NCBI RefSeq assembly: GCF_003947415.1
Contig: NZ_QHKL01000007.1
Span: forward strand, 549,294-613,293
Reading direction: 5' to 3'
DNA from: Amycolatopsis sp. WAC 01376
Lineage (GTDB): Bacteria; Actinomycetota; Actinomycetes; Mycobacteriales; Pseudonocardiaceae
DNA length: 64,000 nt
The notes below the pieces were generated by a model. It ran no database searches and had not been told where the DNA came from. It saw only the letters and a list, made by a program, of their open reading frames with translations. Positions 24,727 to 34,095 of this stretch are shown here, one piece after another. The position numbers and the translations under genes were made by a program. Position 1 is the first letter of the stretch; each line of letters opens with the position of its first letter.

Positions 24727-26202
24727 TCAGAGGAGCTTTCGCAGCACTTCCCGCAGCGCGGTGAGGGCGGCCTCGGGCTGGTCCCAGAAGACCATGTGCC
24801 CGGCTTCCGGGATCTCGACGAGTCCGGCCGAAGGGTTGCACTCGGCGGCTTCGGCCACACCGGCGGCGGTGACGACCGGGCTCTCGCCGCCGTACAGGAA
24901 GAAGGTCGGAGCGGGCACCTCCGGCCAGTCGATGAAGAAGTCCTCCGATTCGAAACCGGCGTGGGTGGCGGCGATCGCGTCACGGGAACACGACGACAGC
25001 CAGCGGGCACGCAACTCCTGTTCCCGGCGCGGCCAGCGTGGCCAGGACCGGGCCACCTCGTCGGCGTCGGTCCCCCGGCGGGCCTGGTCGAGTTGCCCGA
25101 GGAAGGCGTCGAGGGTGGTGGGGTACGGCTCCCGGCCGGGCCCGCTCAGCGGAGGGTCGACCAGAACGGTGCCTCGAAGCCGGGAACGGCCGACGGCGGC
25201 GGCCCGCGCGGCGATCCGCGCGCCCATGGAGTGCCCGAGCAGGATCGGGTCGCGCAGTTCCAGTCCGGCCACGACCGCGTCGACGTCCGCGGCGTAGCTC
25301 GCCAGGTCGTAGCCCGGCGCGTCGTCGGACAGGCCGCGGCCGCGGACGTCGAGTACGAGCGGGCGTACGAGATCGGTGAGTTCCCGCGCCACGAAATCCA
25401 TCGTGACGGCCGGACTGGTGATCCCGGGCAGCACGAGCACCGGGACACCGTCGGCGGGACCGTAGTCGAGCACGTGCAGCCGGACCGGCCCCGACCGCAC
25501 CCAGCGGCTGGTCGCGGGAACGGTGCCGAGGTCGGCCAGCGCGGGCTGCCCGAGCGTGCGAAGTGGCGCCTTCCCGAGGTAAGCCGCGGCATCTTCGACG
25601 CTGACGACGTCGGCGTACTTGGCATGGAGGTCGAACAGTGCGGCGTCGTGCGGTCCCTGGGCGCGGTCACCGCAGGCTTCCCGGACGACGAGGGTGTTGA
25701 ATCCGGACTGGACGGCGTCGACGGCGGTCGCGCGGACGCAGCCCGAGGTGGTGGCGCCGCAAACGACGACGGTGTCCGCGCCCAGGCTCGTGAGGAGAGC
25801 GGCCAGCGCGGTTCCGTGGAACGCCGAGGCCCCCTTCTTCAAGACGAAATGGTCGCCTTCGCGCTTTTCGAGCCGAGGGTCGAGGGCGATCGCTTCGCTT
25901 CCTTCACGGAGGGCTCGCATCCCGGGTGCTTTCCGGAGCCAGGCGATGGCGTCGCCGTCCGCCTCGGCGGGCGTGTAACTGATCGCCGTGTAGATCACCG
26001 GCACGTCCTGCCGCCGGGCCACGGCCACGAGGGCGGCGGTCGCGGTGACTTCGGCGGTGAGGTCCGCTCCGGACGGGAAGCCGGGTTCGGTGAATCCACG
26101 GGTCAGGTCGACCACGACCAGCGCCGGACGGGATCCGCGGGGCACGCTCGCGCCGAAACCGGCTCGGTCGTACACGCTGTCGAGGTGTTCATCGACGGGC
26201 AC
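24727..26202 (-). CDS. Fusion: maleamate amidohydrolase (NicF-like) plus N-formylmaleamate deformylase (NicD-like)
   Basis: 491 residues, two enzymes in one chain. Residues 1-210 are an isochorismatase-fold amidase with the triad Asp32 (VVVDLT), Lys122/123 (VLKKGASAF) and Cys155 (TTSGCVRA). Residues 235-491 are an alpha/beta hydrolase with nucleophile Ser325 (GHSMG), Asp349 (LVDPPL) and His469 (AGHMVF). Spacings Ser+24 Asp and Ser+144 His equal those I recall for Pseudomonas putida NicD (101/125/245). In nicotinate breakdown NicD removes formate from N-formylmaleamate and NicF hydrolyses maleamate to maleate and ammonia, so the two halves would act in sequence. GTG start overlaps the CoxG-like gene by 14 bases. 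Confidence 0.82.
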   Translation of the reverse strand: MPVDEHLDSVYDRAGFGASVPRGSRPALVVVDLTRGFTEPGFPSGADLTAEVTATAALVAVARRQDVPVIYTAISYTPAEADGDAIAWLRKAPGMRALREGSEAIALDPRLEKREGDHFVLKKGASAFHGTALAALLTSLGADTVVVCGATTSGCVRATAVDAVQSGFNTLVVREACGDRAQGPHDAALFDLHAKYADVVSVEDAAAYLGKAPLRTLGQPALADLGTVPATSRWVRSGPVRLHVLDYGPADGVPVLVLPGITSPAVTMDFVARELTDLVRPLVLDVRGRGLSDDAPGYDLASYAADVDAVVAGLELRDPILLGHSMGARIAARAAAVGRSRLRGTVLVDPPLSGPGREPYPTTLDAFLGQLDQARRGTDADEVARSWPRWPRREQELRARWLSSCSRDAIAATHAGFESEDFFIDWPEVPAPTFFLYGGESPVVTAAGVAEAAECNPSAGLVEIPEAGHMVFWDQPEAALTALREVLRKLL

Positions 26203-26842
26203 GCTGCAACTCCTTGATCAGTTTGTCCTGAGTGCGGATCCGGCCGAGCAGCCAGCCCTGGAACAGACCGAGCGCCGCGGCCGCCGCGATCGCGCCGTAG
26301 CGCTTGACGTTGTCGGGAACCAGCATGGCCAGCCCGTCGAGCGCCTCACCGCCTTGCGCGGGAACGGATTTCGCCACCGGCGCGGGCCCCGCCGCGACAG
26401 GCTGCCGCAACTGGTCGGCGAGGTTGCGGGCGAACTGGTCGAGCAGCCGGGTGGACACGGCGCCGATCGCACCCTTGCCGAACTGGGCGAGTTTGCCGCG
26501 GATCGACAGGTCGGTGCGCAACTCGATGGTGGCGCCGCCGGGTGCCTCGAGCACGGTCAGCGTGACGTCGGCTTCGGCGTCGCCGTTGCCGTGGGCGTCC
26601 GCTCCCCTGGCCAGCAGCCGCAGAGTGCGGTCGGCCTCGGTGACGTCGGTGAAGCGCACGGTGCCGGAGTAGGCGGCGGTGATCGGGCCGACCTTGACCT
26701 TGACGCGGCCGAGATAGGCGTCGTCCTGCCGCCCGTCGAGGGTCGCGCCCGGGAGACAGCCCGCCACCCGCTCGACGTCGTTGATCAAGGCGAAGACCGC
26801 GTCGGGTCCGGCCGGTACGGACAGCTGGTTTTCCAGGATCAC
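26189..26842 (-). CDS. CoxG-like SRPBCC protein
   Basis: 217 residues. The SRPBCC fold (about 1-145) reads VPAGPDAVFALINDVERVAGCLPGATLDG, then KVKVGPITAAYSGTVRF, as in carbon monoxide dehydrogenase CoxG. A linker rich in Pro and Ala leads to a C-terminal hydrophobic helix (AIAAAAALGLFQGWLLG) that could anchor it to the membrane. CoxG proteins accompany molybdenum hydroxylases and are thought to aid their maturation or membrane recruitment. GTG start overlaps the preceding stop (GTGA). Confidence 0.85.
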   Translation of the reverse strand: MILENQLSVPAGPDAVFALINDVERVAGCLPGATLDGRQDDAYLGRVKVKVGPITAAYSGTVRFTDVTEADRTLRLLARGADAHGNGDAEADVTLTVLEAPGGATIELRTDLSIRGKLAQFGKGAIGAVSTRLLDQFARNLADQLRQPVAAGPAPVAKSVPAQGGEALDGLAMLVPDNVKRYGAIAAAAALGLFQGWLLGRIRTQDKLIKELQRARR

Positions 26843-27339
26843 GCTGTCGCCTCCTTTTCCTTGGCGTGGCACCGACGGGTCGCGGTCGCCTCGACCGCGT
26901 CCACGATCGTCTGGTAACCGGTGCAGCGGCACAGGTTCGCCGACACGGCCTCGCGGATCTCCTCGCGGCCGGCGTCCGGCCGCTGGGCGAGGAATCCTTC
27001 GGCCAGCATGAGGAAGCCGGGTGTGCAGAAGCCGCACTGCAGGCCGTGGTGCTCGCTGAAAGACCGTTGCAGGTCGGAGAGTTCGCCGTCGTGGCTCAGT
27101 GATTCGACCGTGCGGATCTCGGCGGTTTCCGCTTGTACGGCGAACATCAGGCAGGCCCGCACCGGTTCGCCGTCGACGAGGACGGTGCAGGCGCCGCACA
27201 CTCCGTGCTCGCAGCCGACGTGGGTGCCGGTGAGCCCGAGGTCGTGGCGCAGGACGTCGAGCAGGGTCTTGCGCGGCTCGACGAGGGTTTCGTGCTCGTC
27301 GCCGTTGACGTTCAGGACGATCAGGTGCCGGTCGGTCAT
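26839..27339 (-). CDS. Molybdenum hydroxylase small subunit, two [2Fe-2S] clusters (nicotinate dehydrogenase candidate)
   Basis: 166 residues. The plant-type ferredoxin domain holds the Cys set in GCEHGVCGACTVLVDGEPVRAC, and the second, helical domain has QCGFCTPGF and NLCRCTGYQ, the standard CoxS/NicA arrangement. It carries electrons from the molybdenum centre to the flavin subunit. The ATG overlaps the large-subunit stop (ATGA). In Pseudomonas the equivalent small subunit is NicA. Confidence 0.93.
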   Translation of the reverse strand: MTDRHLIVLNVNGDEHETLVEPRKTLLDVLRHDLGLTGTHVGCEHGVCGACTVLVDGEPVRACLMFAVQAETAEIRTVESLSHDGELSDLQRSFSEHHGLQCGFCTPGFLMLAEGFLAQRPDAGREEIREAVSANLCRCTGYQTIVDAVEATATRRCHAKEKEATA

Positions 27340-29741
27340 GATGGGACGCTCATTTCCTCGGGGATCCGCGTTTCGAGCGCGGCGAGCACGGTCTGCGGAT
27401 GGACGGGGGTCGTGTCGAGTTCGATCCCCGTATGGCGCAGCGCGTCGTTGATCGCGTTCAGCACGGCGGCAGGCGCGCCGATGGTGCCGCCTTCGCCCGC
27501 GCCCTTCGCACCGCTTTCCGTGAAGGCGCAAGGGGTTTCGAGGTGTGTGACGGTGATGTCGGGGATCTCCGTCGCGGTCGGGACGAGGTAGTCGATGAAG
27601 CTGGCGGCCGACGGTTCGCCGTTGCCGGCATAGGTGACCTCCTCGAACAGCGCGCCGGCGATGCCCTGCGCGATCCCGCCGCGGCATTGGCCGTCGACGA
27701 CCTGCGGGTGGATCACCACCCCGCAGTCCTCGACGCACGCGTAGCGCAGGATCTTGATCTGCCCGGTGCCCGGATCGGCCTCGACGACCACGGCGTGGGT
27801 GGCGTTCGAGAAAGTCCCGTCGCCGGGCACGTCGAAGCTCGCCGTGGCCGTCAGCGTCGGTTCGACGTCCTTGGGCAGCAGGTGACTGCGCAGGTACGCC
27901 ACGTCGGCGATCTCCTCGAACGACGCACGCCGCTCCGGGTCGTCGATCTGGACGACGCCGCCGTCGCCGTCGAGACGGACGTTGTCGGGGCTCGTTTCGA
28001 GCAGGTGCGCGGCGATCTTGCACAGCAGCTCGCCGAGCTTCCCGGCGGCGAGGGACACCGCCGAGCCGCCGATCGTCACCGAACGGGAAGCGAAGGTCCC
28101 CCATCCGTAGGCGATGCGCTCGGTGTCGCCCTGGCGCAGTTTGACCTGGTCGAGGTGCAGCCCCAGCCGGTCGGCCACGATCTGCGCCAGCGTCGTCTCG
28201 TGGGACTGGCCGTGGTTCATGGTGCCGCTGGTGACGACGACGGATCCGGTGGTGTCCATGCGGATTTCGGAGATGTCGAAGCCGGGGACCACGGCCATCT
28301 TCCGCTTGGCGAAGGCACCCGACCCGTAGCCGGTCCGCTCCGAGAAGCAGCAGTAGCCGATGCCGATGTGCCTTCCCTCGGCGGCGGCACGGTCCCGGGT
28401 CTCGTACCAGCCCTCGTCGCGGAGCGTGGCTTCGGCCAGTTCCAGCGACTCGCGATAGGTGCCGGGGTCGTAGGTGATGCCGTTGACGCCGGTGTACGGG
28501 AACTGGGTGATCACGTTGCGCCGCCGGATCTCGACGGGGTCGAGGCCGAGTTCCCGTGCGGCGCGTTCCATGACCCGTTCGATCGCCATCACGTACTGCG
28601 GACGGCTGACGCCGCGATAGGGCGCCGTCGGTGCCTTGTTGCTGGTGATGGCGCGGGCGCGGACCCGGTACTCGGGCACCTGGTACACGCTCGGCATCTC
28701 GGCCGACGCCATCAGCGGCTCGATTCCCGCCGTGAACGGGTAGCAGGAGTACGCACCCATGTCGCAGACGACGTCGACGTCCAGCGCGGTGATGCGGCCG
28801 TCTCCGTCGAACGCCGCCAAGGTGCGGTAGCGCTGCTCCCGTGCCAGGAAGCCGGCCGTGAGCGCCTCCCGGCGGTCCTCGATCCACTTCACCGGCCGGT
28901 TCAGCCGTCGTGCCACCGCCGCGACCGCGATCTCCTCCCGGCCGACCACGCATTTCTGCCCGAAGCCGCCGCCCATGTCCGGAACGGTGACCCGCACGGT
29001 GCGTTCGGGGACCCGCAGCGAGCGGGCCATCGCCGTGCGCACCTGATGCGGCACCTGGGTGCACATCTGCACGAGCAGCTGGTCGTCGTGATCGTCCCAG
29101 GACGCGACCACTCCGCGTGTTTCGAGCGGGAGCGCGTTCTGGCGCCCGCTCTTCGTGACGACCTCGACCACGCAACCGCCGTCCGCGCGGGCCGCCTCGA
29201 ATGCCGCGTCGACACCGGGAGTGTCGAACATGGACACGTCGAGCAGCACGTTGCCCGGCGCCTCCTCGTGCACGAGCGGCGCTCCTTCGGCGAACGCCGA
29301 CTCCTCCGAGACGATCGCCCCGAGCGCCTCGTAGCCCACGATCGCGGCCTCGACGCCGTCCTCGGCGCTGTACGGGTCACGCGCGATGACCAGTGCCACC
29401 GGTTCGCCGGTGAACCGGACCTTCTCCCTGGCGAGGATCGGCATCGCGGTCGGCGAGAACTCCTCGGGCGGGCGGTCGAGCAGCGCGACGATGTCACCGA
29501 GCTCGAGATCCGCCGCCGTGTAGGCGGCCACGACACCCTCGACCGCCAGGGTGGCCGACAGGTCGATCGCGGAGATCGTGCCGTGCGCGACCGTCGAGCG
29601 GACGAAGGCGGCGTGCAGCATCCCGGTCAGCTGGATGTCGTCGACGAACCGACCCCGGCCGCTCAGGAAACGGGGGTCTTCGCGTCGCGGCACCGAGGCC
29701 CCGACCCAGCGACCGTTCCGCCCGTCGAATCGTGGAGTCAT
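27336..29741 (-). CDS. Molybdenum hydroxylase large subunit (CoxL/xanthine dehydrogenase family; nicotinate dehydrogenase candidate)
   Basis: 801 residues, full length for CoxL-type subunits. The N-terminal domain starts VPRREDPRFLSGRGRFVDDI. Molybdopterin-binding regions include GGGFGQKCVVGREE, APYRGVSRPQ and MNHGQSHETTLA. The catalytic Glu lies in SGAKGAGEGGTIGAPAA near the C-terminus. Unlike Pseudomonas NicB it carries no cytochrome c extension. In this operon it most likely hydroxylates nicotinate to 6-hydroxynicotinate; the precise substrate is inferred from context. Confidence 0.88.
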   Translation of the reverse strand: MTPRFDGRNGRWVGASVPRREDPRFLSGRGRFVDDIQLTGMLHAAFVRSTVAHGTISAIDLSATLAVEGVVAAYTAADLELGDIVALLDRPPEEFSPTAMPILAREKVRFTGEPVALVIARDPYSAEDGVEAAIVGYEALGAIVSEESAFAEGAPLVHEEAPGNVLLDVSMFDTPGVDAAFEAARADGGCVVEVVTKSGRQNALPLETRGVVASWDDHDDQLLVQMCTQVPHQVRTAMARSLRVPERTVRVTVPDMGGGFGQKCVVGREEIAVAAVARRLNRPVKWIEDRREALTAGFLAREQRYRTLAAFDGDGRITALDVDVVCDMGAYSCYPFTAGIEPLMASAEMPSVYQVPEYRVRARAITSNKAPTAPYRGVSRPQYVMAIERVMERAARELGLDPVEIRRRNVITQFPYTGVNGITYDPGTYRESLELAEATLRDEGWYETRDRAAAEGRHIGIGYCCFSERTGYGSGAFAKRKMAVVPGFDISEIRMDTTGSVVVTSGTMNHGQSHETTLAQIVADRLGLHLDQVKLRQGDTERIAYGWGTFASRSVTIGGSAVSLAAGKLGELLCKIAAHLLETSPDNVRLDGDGGVVQIDDPERRASFEEIADVAYLRSHLLPKDVEPTLTATASFDVPGDGTFSNATHAVVVEADPGTGQIKILRYACVEDCGVVIHPQVVDGQCRGGIAQGIAGALFEEVTYAGNGEPSAASFIDYLVPTATEIPDITVTHLETPCAFTESGAKGAGEGGTIGAPAAVLNAINDALRHTGIELDTTPVHPQTVLAALETRIPEEMSVPS

Positions 29742-30625
29742 CGCGTCGCTCCTTTCTCCCACGCCTGGCCCAAGGCCGTGGTGACGAGGGTTCGCGCCAG
29801 CCGTCGGCGGTAGGTGCCGCTCCCCGCCGCGTCATCGGGAGGGTCGATGGCCGCCGCCGCGGCCTCGCCGCACGCGGCGAACAGCTCCGGCCCGGGAACA
29901 CCTCCGGCGAGCAAGGACTCGGCCTCGGGAACCCGGACGGGCGCCGGGGCCACGCCGCCGAGCACCACGCGTCCGCCGGCCAGCGGAGCACGATCGCCGG
30001 GGCCCGCGTCCAAGCTGACCGCGGCGTCGACGATCGCGAAGTCGCCGTGGCGTCGGGCGAACTCGGTCAGCGCGGCCCGGGGCGCCGGACGGGTGAAGCG
30101 CACGGCCGTCACCACCTCGTCCGGTTCGACGGCCGTGCTGTAGAAGCCGTGGAACATCTCCCCCGCCGGGATCTCGCGGCGGCCGCCCGGGCCTTCGGCG
30201 ACGATCACCGCGTCGAGCAGCAGGGCGAGCAGGCACCATTCCGCGGTGGCGTCGCCGTGCACGATGCTGCCCGCCACCGTGCCGCGGGAGCGGATCGGCA
30301 GATGCCCCACCCACCGCATGGCGCGGGACAGCACGGCGAAGTCCGGTCCGAGCGCGGCGACCTCCACCGTCCGATGGGTGACCATCGCCCCGATGGTCAG
30401 TCCCGAATCCGTATGGCTGAAGGAGTTCAGTGCCGGATCCCGGCGCAGCGGGCCGAGGTCGACCAGAGCCGTCGGCCGGGCGAGCCGGAAGTTCATCATC
30501 GGCATCAGGCTCTGTCCACCGGCGATCAGCTTCGGATCCTCGCCCGCCGCGGCGAGCTCGCCGAGCAGGCCGACGGCGTCGGAGACGTCGTGCGCCCGGT
30601 GGTAGCGGAACGCGGCGGGCTTCAC
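29738..30625 (-). CDS. Molybdenum hydroxylase FAD subunit (CoxM-like)
   Basis: 295 residues, GTG start at 30625 overlapping the transporter stop. The FAD-binding loop is KLIAGGQSLMPMMNFRLARP, the second FAD contact TIGAMVTHRTVE, and the segment GTVAGSIVHGDATAEWCLLA is typical of CoxM/CutM. It completes a three-subunit enzyme with the two genes downstream, so electrons would leave via FAD rather than a cytochrome. Such an order (M-L-S then G) matches coxMLS-type modules. Confidence 0.9.
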   Translation of the reverse strand: MKPAAFRYHRAHDVSDAVGLLGELAAAGEDPKLIAGGQSLMPMMNFRLARPTALVDLGPLRRDPALNSFSHTDSGLTIGAMVTHRTVEVAALGPDFAVLSRAMRWVGHLPIRSRGTVAGSIVHGDATAEWCLLALLLDAVIVAEGPGGRREIPAGEMFHGFYSTAVEPDEVVTAVRFTRPAPRAALTEFARRHGDFAIVDAAVSLDAGPGDRAPLAGGRVVLGGVAPAPVRVPEAESLLAGGVPGPELFAACGEAAAAAIDPPDDAAGSGTYRRRLARTLVTTALGQAWEKGATR

Positions 30626-32016
30626 GGAGCCGGAGCCGAGGTCGTACCGGTCGCGGGCTCCGCCGGGTCGACGATCCGGTCGAGTTCGCGCCCCCGGGTC
30701 TCCGGCGCGCCCATCATCATGAACACGACCGCCGCGACCACGAGCAGCCCCAGCACGGTGAAGGTCAGGGGCAAGCCGAGCACCGGCCACAGGACGCTGC
30801 CGAACAGCAACGGCGCGAAGCCGGTGATCGCCCGGCTCGACGAAGACGCCCAGCCGAAGCCGGAGGCACGGAGTTCGGTCGGGTAGAGCTCGGAGACGTA
30901 GGCGTACATCACCGGGATCACCACCAAGGCGAACAGGCCGAACGCGCCGATCGCCACCACCGCCGCCGCCGGAGTGTCCAGCAGCAGCGAGAACACGACC
31001 AGTGACAGCGCCGTCACCGGCCCGGCGACCATGATGATCCGTTTGCGGCCGACCTTGTCGACGAGGAGCACGGCGATCGCGACGCCGACGATGCCGGTCG
31101 CGTTCATGAGCGCGGTCGAGGCGAAGGCGGCGATCTCCCCGAATCCCTGTGCCCGCAGGATGGACGGCATCCAGCTGAGCGCGGCGTAGTACACCAGCAT
31201 GACGGTGATGAACAACGACCACGCGACACCGGTGATCCGCGGGTTGAACGCCCACACCCGGCGAAGCTGATCGAACGCCGCAGCGAGCGCGCCACCGCGG
31301 GTGTCCTCCACCACCGCGGGCGGGATCGAGTACGGCTCAGGCGCCGCTCCCGTACGGCGGACGAGATCGTCGATGACGGTGCGTGCCTCCGCCTCGCGTC
31401 CCTTGCGCACCAGGTACAGCGGTGATTCCGGGATACCGCGCCGCACCCAGAACAGCAGCAGCGCGGGCAGGATCATCAGCACCAGCATCCAGCGCCAGTT
31501 CCCGGAAACCGGGACCAGCAAGGTCGCGGTGACGGCGGCCAGCGTGGTGCCGATCGGCCACCAGCCGTCCATTGCCGAAAGCACCCGGCCGCGATGCCGT
31601 CGTGGAGAGAACTCGCTGACGATCGCGTAGTCCACCGGGATGCATCCGCCGAGCCCGATACCCGCCAGGAAACGCAGCAGCAGGAACGACTCCACGTTCG
31701 GCGAGAGCGCGCCGAGCACGGAGAACAGCGCGAACAGCAGGAGCGTCACGCTGAACGCCCGCTTCCGGCCGATGCGGTCCGCCACCGTGCCCCAGATGAC
31801 CGCGCCGACGGCCATGCCGATCAGATTGGCCGTCGCCACCAGCCCTTTCTGGCCTGCCGACAACCCGAATTCCGCCCCGACCAGCGGGGTGAGAAATCCG
31901 TTCAACGCCACATCCCAGGCGTCGAACATGTAGCCGAGGCCGCCGATGAGGAAGATCTTTCCTTGCACGCTCCAACGCCAGGGCAGGTCCTGGACGATCT
32001 GATCTCCAGTGCGCAT
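30622..32016 (-). CDS. MFS transporter, probable nicotinate importer
   Basis: 464 residues with 12 membrane segments. The motif between segments 2 and 3 is GTVADRIGRKRAF, and GGCIPVDYAIVSEFSPRRHRG resembles the sugar/aromatic-acid family to which NiaP-type niacin transporters belong. ATG 32016 has GGAG about six bases upstream; GTG 32031 is an alternative. Position inside the nicotinate operon gives the substrate call, analogous to NicT. Confidence 0.8.
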   Translation of the reverse strand: MRTGDQIVQDLPWRWSVQGKIFLIGGLGYMFDAWDVALNGFLTPLVGAEFGLSAGQKGLVATANLIGMAVGAVIWGTVADRIGRKRAFSVTLLLFALFSVLGALSPNVESFLLLRFLAGIGLGGCIPVDYAIVSEFSPRRHRGRVLSAMDGWWPIGTTLAAVTATLLVPVSGNWRWMLVLMILPALLLFWVRRGIPESPLYLVRKGREAEARTVIDDLVRRTGAAPEPYSIPPAVVEDTRGGALAAAFDQLRRVWAFNPRITGVAWSLFITVMLVYYAALSWMPSILRAQGFGEIAAFASTALMNATGIVGVAIAVLLVDKVGRKRIIMVAGPVTALSLVVFSLLLDTPAAAVVAIGAFGLFALVVIPVMYAYVSELYPTELRASGFGWASSSSRAITGFAPLLFGSVLWPVLGLPLTFTVLGLLVVAAVVFMMMGAPETRGRELDRIVDPAEPATGTTSAPAP

Positions 32017-32048
32017 GAATGGCTCCGTCACGCCGGCCAGTCCGCTCC

Positions 32049-33320
32049 TCAGCGGGCGAACTGGTAATGGATGGACTCGGTGTCGGGATCGGTGAGCGGG
32101 CTGCCGTTCCACAGCCAGTCGTAGGAAACGTCGGATTCGCCGTCGAACCGGCGCAGCTTCTCGTCCCGCTCGCGCTGCTCGGGACCGTCGGGCAGGTGGT
32201 AGAAGTCCATGTTCTGCAGTGACGCGTCCTGCACCATGCCCGCATGCTTGGCGCGCCGGTCCACGTACCGCATCAGGGCGCCGTCGATCCCGTCGCGGGT
32301 GACCCGCCCGAGCTCCTCGGCGAGCACCGCGGCGTCCTCCATGGCCTGGGACGCGCCTTGTGCCTGATAGGGCAGCATCGCGTGGCAGGCGTCGCCGAGC
32401 AGGGCGATCCGGCCGTCGACCCAGACGGGATCACGGCGACGACGGTACATCGCCCACACCGAGACGTCCTCGTCCTTCGCCTTGGCCAGCATGGCCGGGA
32501 CCCGGTCGTCCCAGTCGCGGTATTCGGCGGCGAGTTCGGCGGCGGTGGCCGGACCGCTCCAGTCCCTGGCGACCGACTCGGTGCACGGCACGATCGCGAC
32601 CACGTTGAGGTACTGGCCGCCGCGGATCATGTAGTGCACCAGGTGCTTGTTCGGGCCGTACCAGATCGTGGAGTGGTAGCGGTCGACCAGGAACCGGGTA
32701 GTGGGGTCCTGTGCGATCAGGTCTCCGGAGATCAGGGCGCGATAGGCCATCTCGCCGGAGAACTCCAGGGTGTCGTCGAATCCGGCGAGATCACGGACCG
32801 CCGACCGGATGCCGTCGGCGCCGATCACCACGTCGCCGGCGAACCGTCGCCCGTCCGCGGTGATCACCGCGGGGCGCTCCGGCTCGGTGCGGTCCAGGTC
32901 GGTCACCCGCGCGCCGGTCGCCACCCGCACCACCGGACCGGGGACGTCCGGATCCAGGCAGGCGTCCAGCAGGACTCCGTGCAGATCGGCGCGGTGGTAG
33001 TGCCAGTACGGCGCGCCGTACTGGTCGATCACGCGCCCACCGAGCGGCAGCTGGGCGATGATGCTCCCGTCGGCCCAGCGACGGCGGACCTGGTCCTGCG
33101 GCTCGGTCCGCACCCGTTCCAGCCGGGCACGCAGGCCGAGCCCGATGAGGATCCGGCTCGCGTTCGGCGCGGTCTGGATCCCCGCGCCGATCTCACCGAG
33201 TGCCGGCGCCGCCTCGACCACGGTGACCCGAAGTCCTCGCTGCCGCAGGGACAGCGCGGCGCACAGCCCGCCGAGGCCGCCGCCGACGACGATGACCTCA
33301 AACGACTGACTCGCGGCCAT
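32049..33320 (-). CDS. nicC: 6-hydroxynicotinate 3-monooxygenase (NicC-like FAD monooxygenase)
   Basis: 423 residues of the salicylate-hydroxylase-type flavin monooxygenases: GxGxxG motif VVGGGLGGLCAA (11-22), DG motif VVIGADGIRSAVR and GD motif ALLGDACHAMLPYQAQGASQAMEDA. In the nicotinate pathway NicC decarboxylates and hydroxylates 6-hydroxynicotinate to 2,5-dihydroxypyridine using NADH and oxygen. The assignment rests on the family plus adjacent NicX- and NicE-like genes. Its start overlaps the isomerase 3' end by 23 bases. Confidence 0.8.
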   Translation of the reverse strand: MAASQSFEVIVVGGGLGGLCAALSLRQRGLRVTVVEAAPALGEIGAGIQTAPNASRILIGLGLRARLERVRTEPQDQVRRRWADGSIIAQLPLGGRVIDQYGAPYWHYHRADLHGVLLDACLDPDVPGPVVRVATGARVTDLDRTEPERPAVITADGRRFAGDVVIGADGIRSAVRDLAGFDDTLEFSGEMAYRALISGDLIAQDPTTRFLVDRYHSTIWYGPNKHLVHYMIRGGQYLNVVAIVPCTESVARDWSGPATAAELAAEYRDWDDRVPAMLAKAKDEDVSVWAMYRRRRDPVWVDGRIALLGDACHAMLPYQAQGASQAMEDAAVLAEELGRVTRDGIDGALMRYVDRRAKHAGMVQDASLQNMDFYHLPDGPEQRERDEKLRRFDGESDVSYDWLWNGSPLTDPDTESIHYQFAR

Positions 33321-34095
33321 GCCCGCCTCCCGTCTTCGTCAATTCCCCGGCGCCGCTGAGCAACCGCCCGGCGCCCGGCACCCGGGGCTCGACCCCGAGT
33401 TCGGACAGGATCCGGAACGTCGTGGCGGTCGCCGCCGACAGGACCGGGATCCCGATTTCGTCCTCCACCGGCTGGATCGCGGACAGCGACGGCATCTGGA
33501 CACAGGCCGAGAGCACCAGCGCGTCCACATCGGACAGGTTCAGCCTCCGGTGGTGCTCCCGCAACCCGGCCGGATCCAGCCGTGCCACGGCGAGGTTGTC
33601 CGACACCTCGAGCGACAGCGCGTCGGCCACTTCGATGCCCGCGTCCTCGATGTAGTCCACCACCGCCTGGGTGAGCGGCTTCAGATACGGCGTGATGATC
33701 GCGACCTTGCGGGCACCCAGCGCACGGATACCCGACAGCAGCGCACCGGCGCTGGACACGACCGGCGCGTCGGAGCCCTCGTCGCGCAGCACGCGCTCGA
33801 TGTCGGCCTCGGCGGTGCAGTGGTAGCCGGGCCCCTGGGCCATGATCGCCACCAGGCACGCGGTGGCCACCACGTCCGGCCGGGCGTCGGCCAGCTCGGC
33901 GGCCGCCCGGCCCGCCTGCGCGTTCATCGCCCGCAGCTGTTCCGGTTCGACGTGCTTCATCCTGGCCCGCGCGGAATGGAAGACGAACCGGTCCCCCGGT
34001 TCGGCCTCTTCCCTGGCACGCAGCATCCTCGGCAGCTCGGTCTCCATCGTGAGATTCGAGCTGGGGACGATCATCCCGATGTGGTGGTCGCTCAT
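33298..34095 (-). CDS. nicE: Maleate cis-trans isomerase (NicE-like)
   Basis: 265 residues of the Asp/Glu racemase superfamily with the two catalytic Cys expected for maleate isomerase: Cys80 in VVATACLVA and Cys198 in LVLSACVQMPS. The N-terminus IGMIVPSSNLTMETEL is a family hallmark. It converts maleate to fumarate, the last step of the pathway. The ATG overlaps the NicX stop (ATGA). Confidence 0.88.
   Translation of the reverse strand: MSDHHIGMIVPSSNLTMETELPRMLRAREEAEPGDRFVFHSARARMKHVEPEQLRAMNAQAGRAAAELADARPDVVATACLVAIMAQGPGYHCTAEADIERVLRDEGSDAPVVSSAGALLSGIRALGARKVAIITPYLKPLTQAVVDYIEDAGIEVADALSLEVSDNLAVARLDPAGLREHHRRLNLSDVDALVLSACVQMPSLSAIQPVEDEIGIPVLSAATATTFRILSELGVEPRVPGAGRLLSGAGELTKTGGGHGRESVV

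Noticed and set aside
26839..29175. A 778-residue minus-strand frame covering the hydroxylase subunits
   Set aside because: Only its C-terminal 166 residues (from ATG 27339) are protein-like; the rest is an Arg/Gly-rich shadow of the large-subunit gene in another frame.
27399..29813. An 804-codon plus-strand open frame
   Set aside because: Antisense shadow of the molybdenum-subunit gene, with low-complexity Arg/Asp/Val composition and no domain signature.
26839..30625. Carbon monoxide dehydrogenase
   Set aside because: The subunits are CoxMLS-like, but the large subunit has PYRGVSRPQ in place of the CO-dehydrogenase active-site loop with AYRCSFR, and the operon context is nicotinate breakdown.
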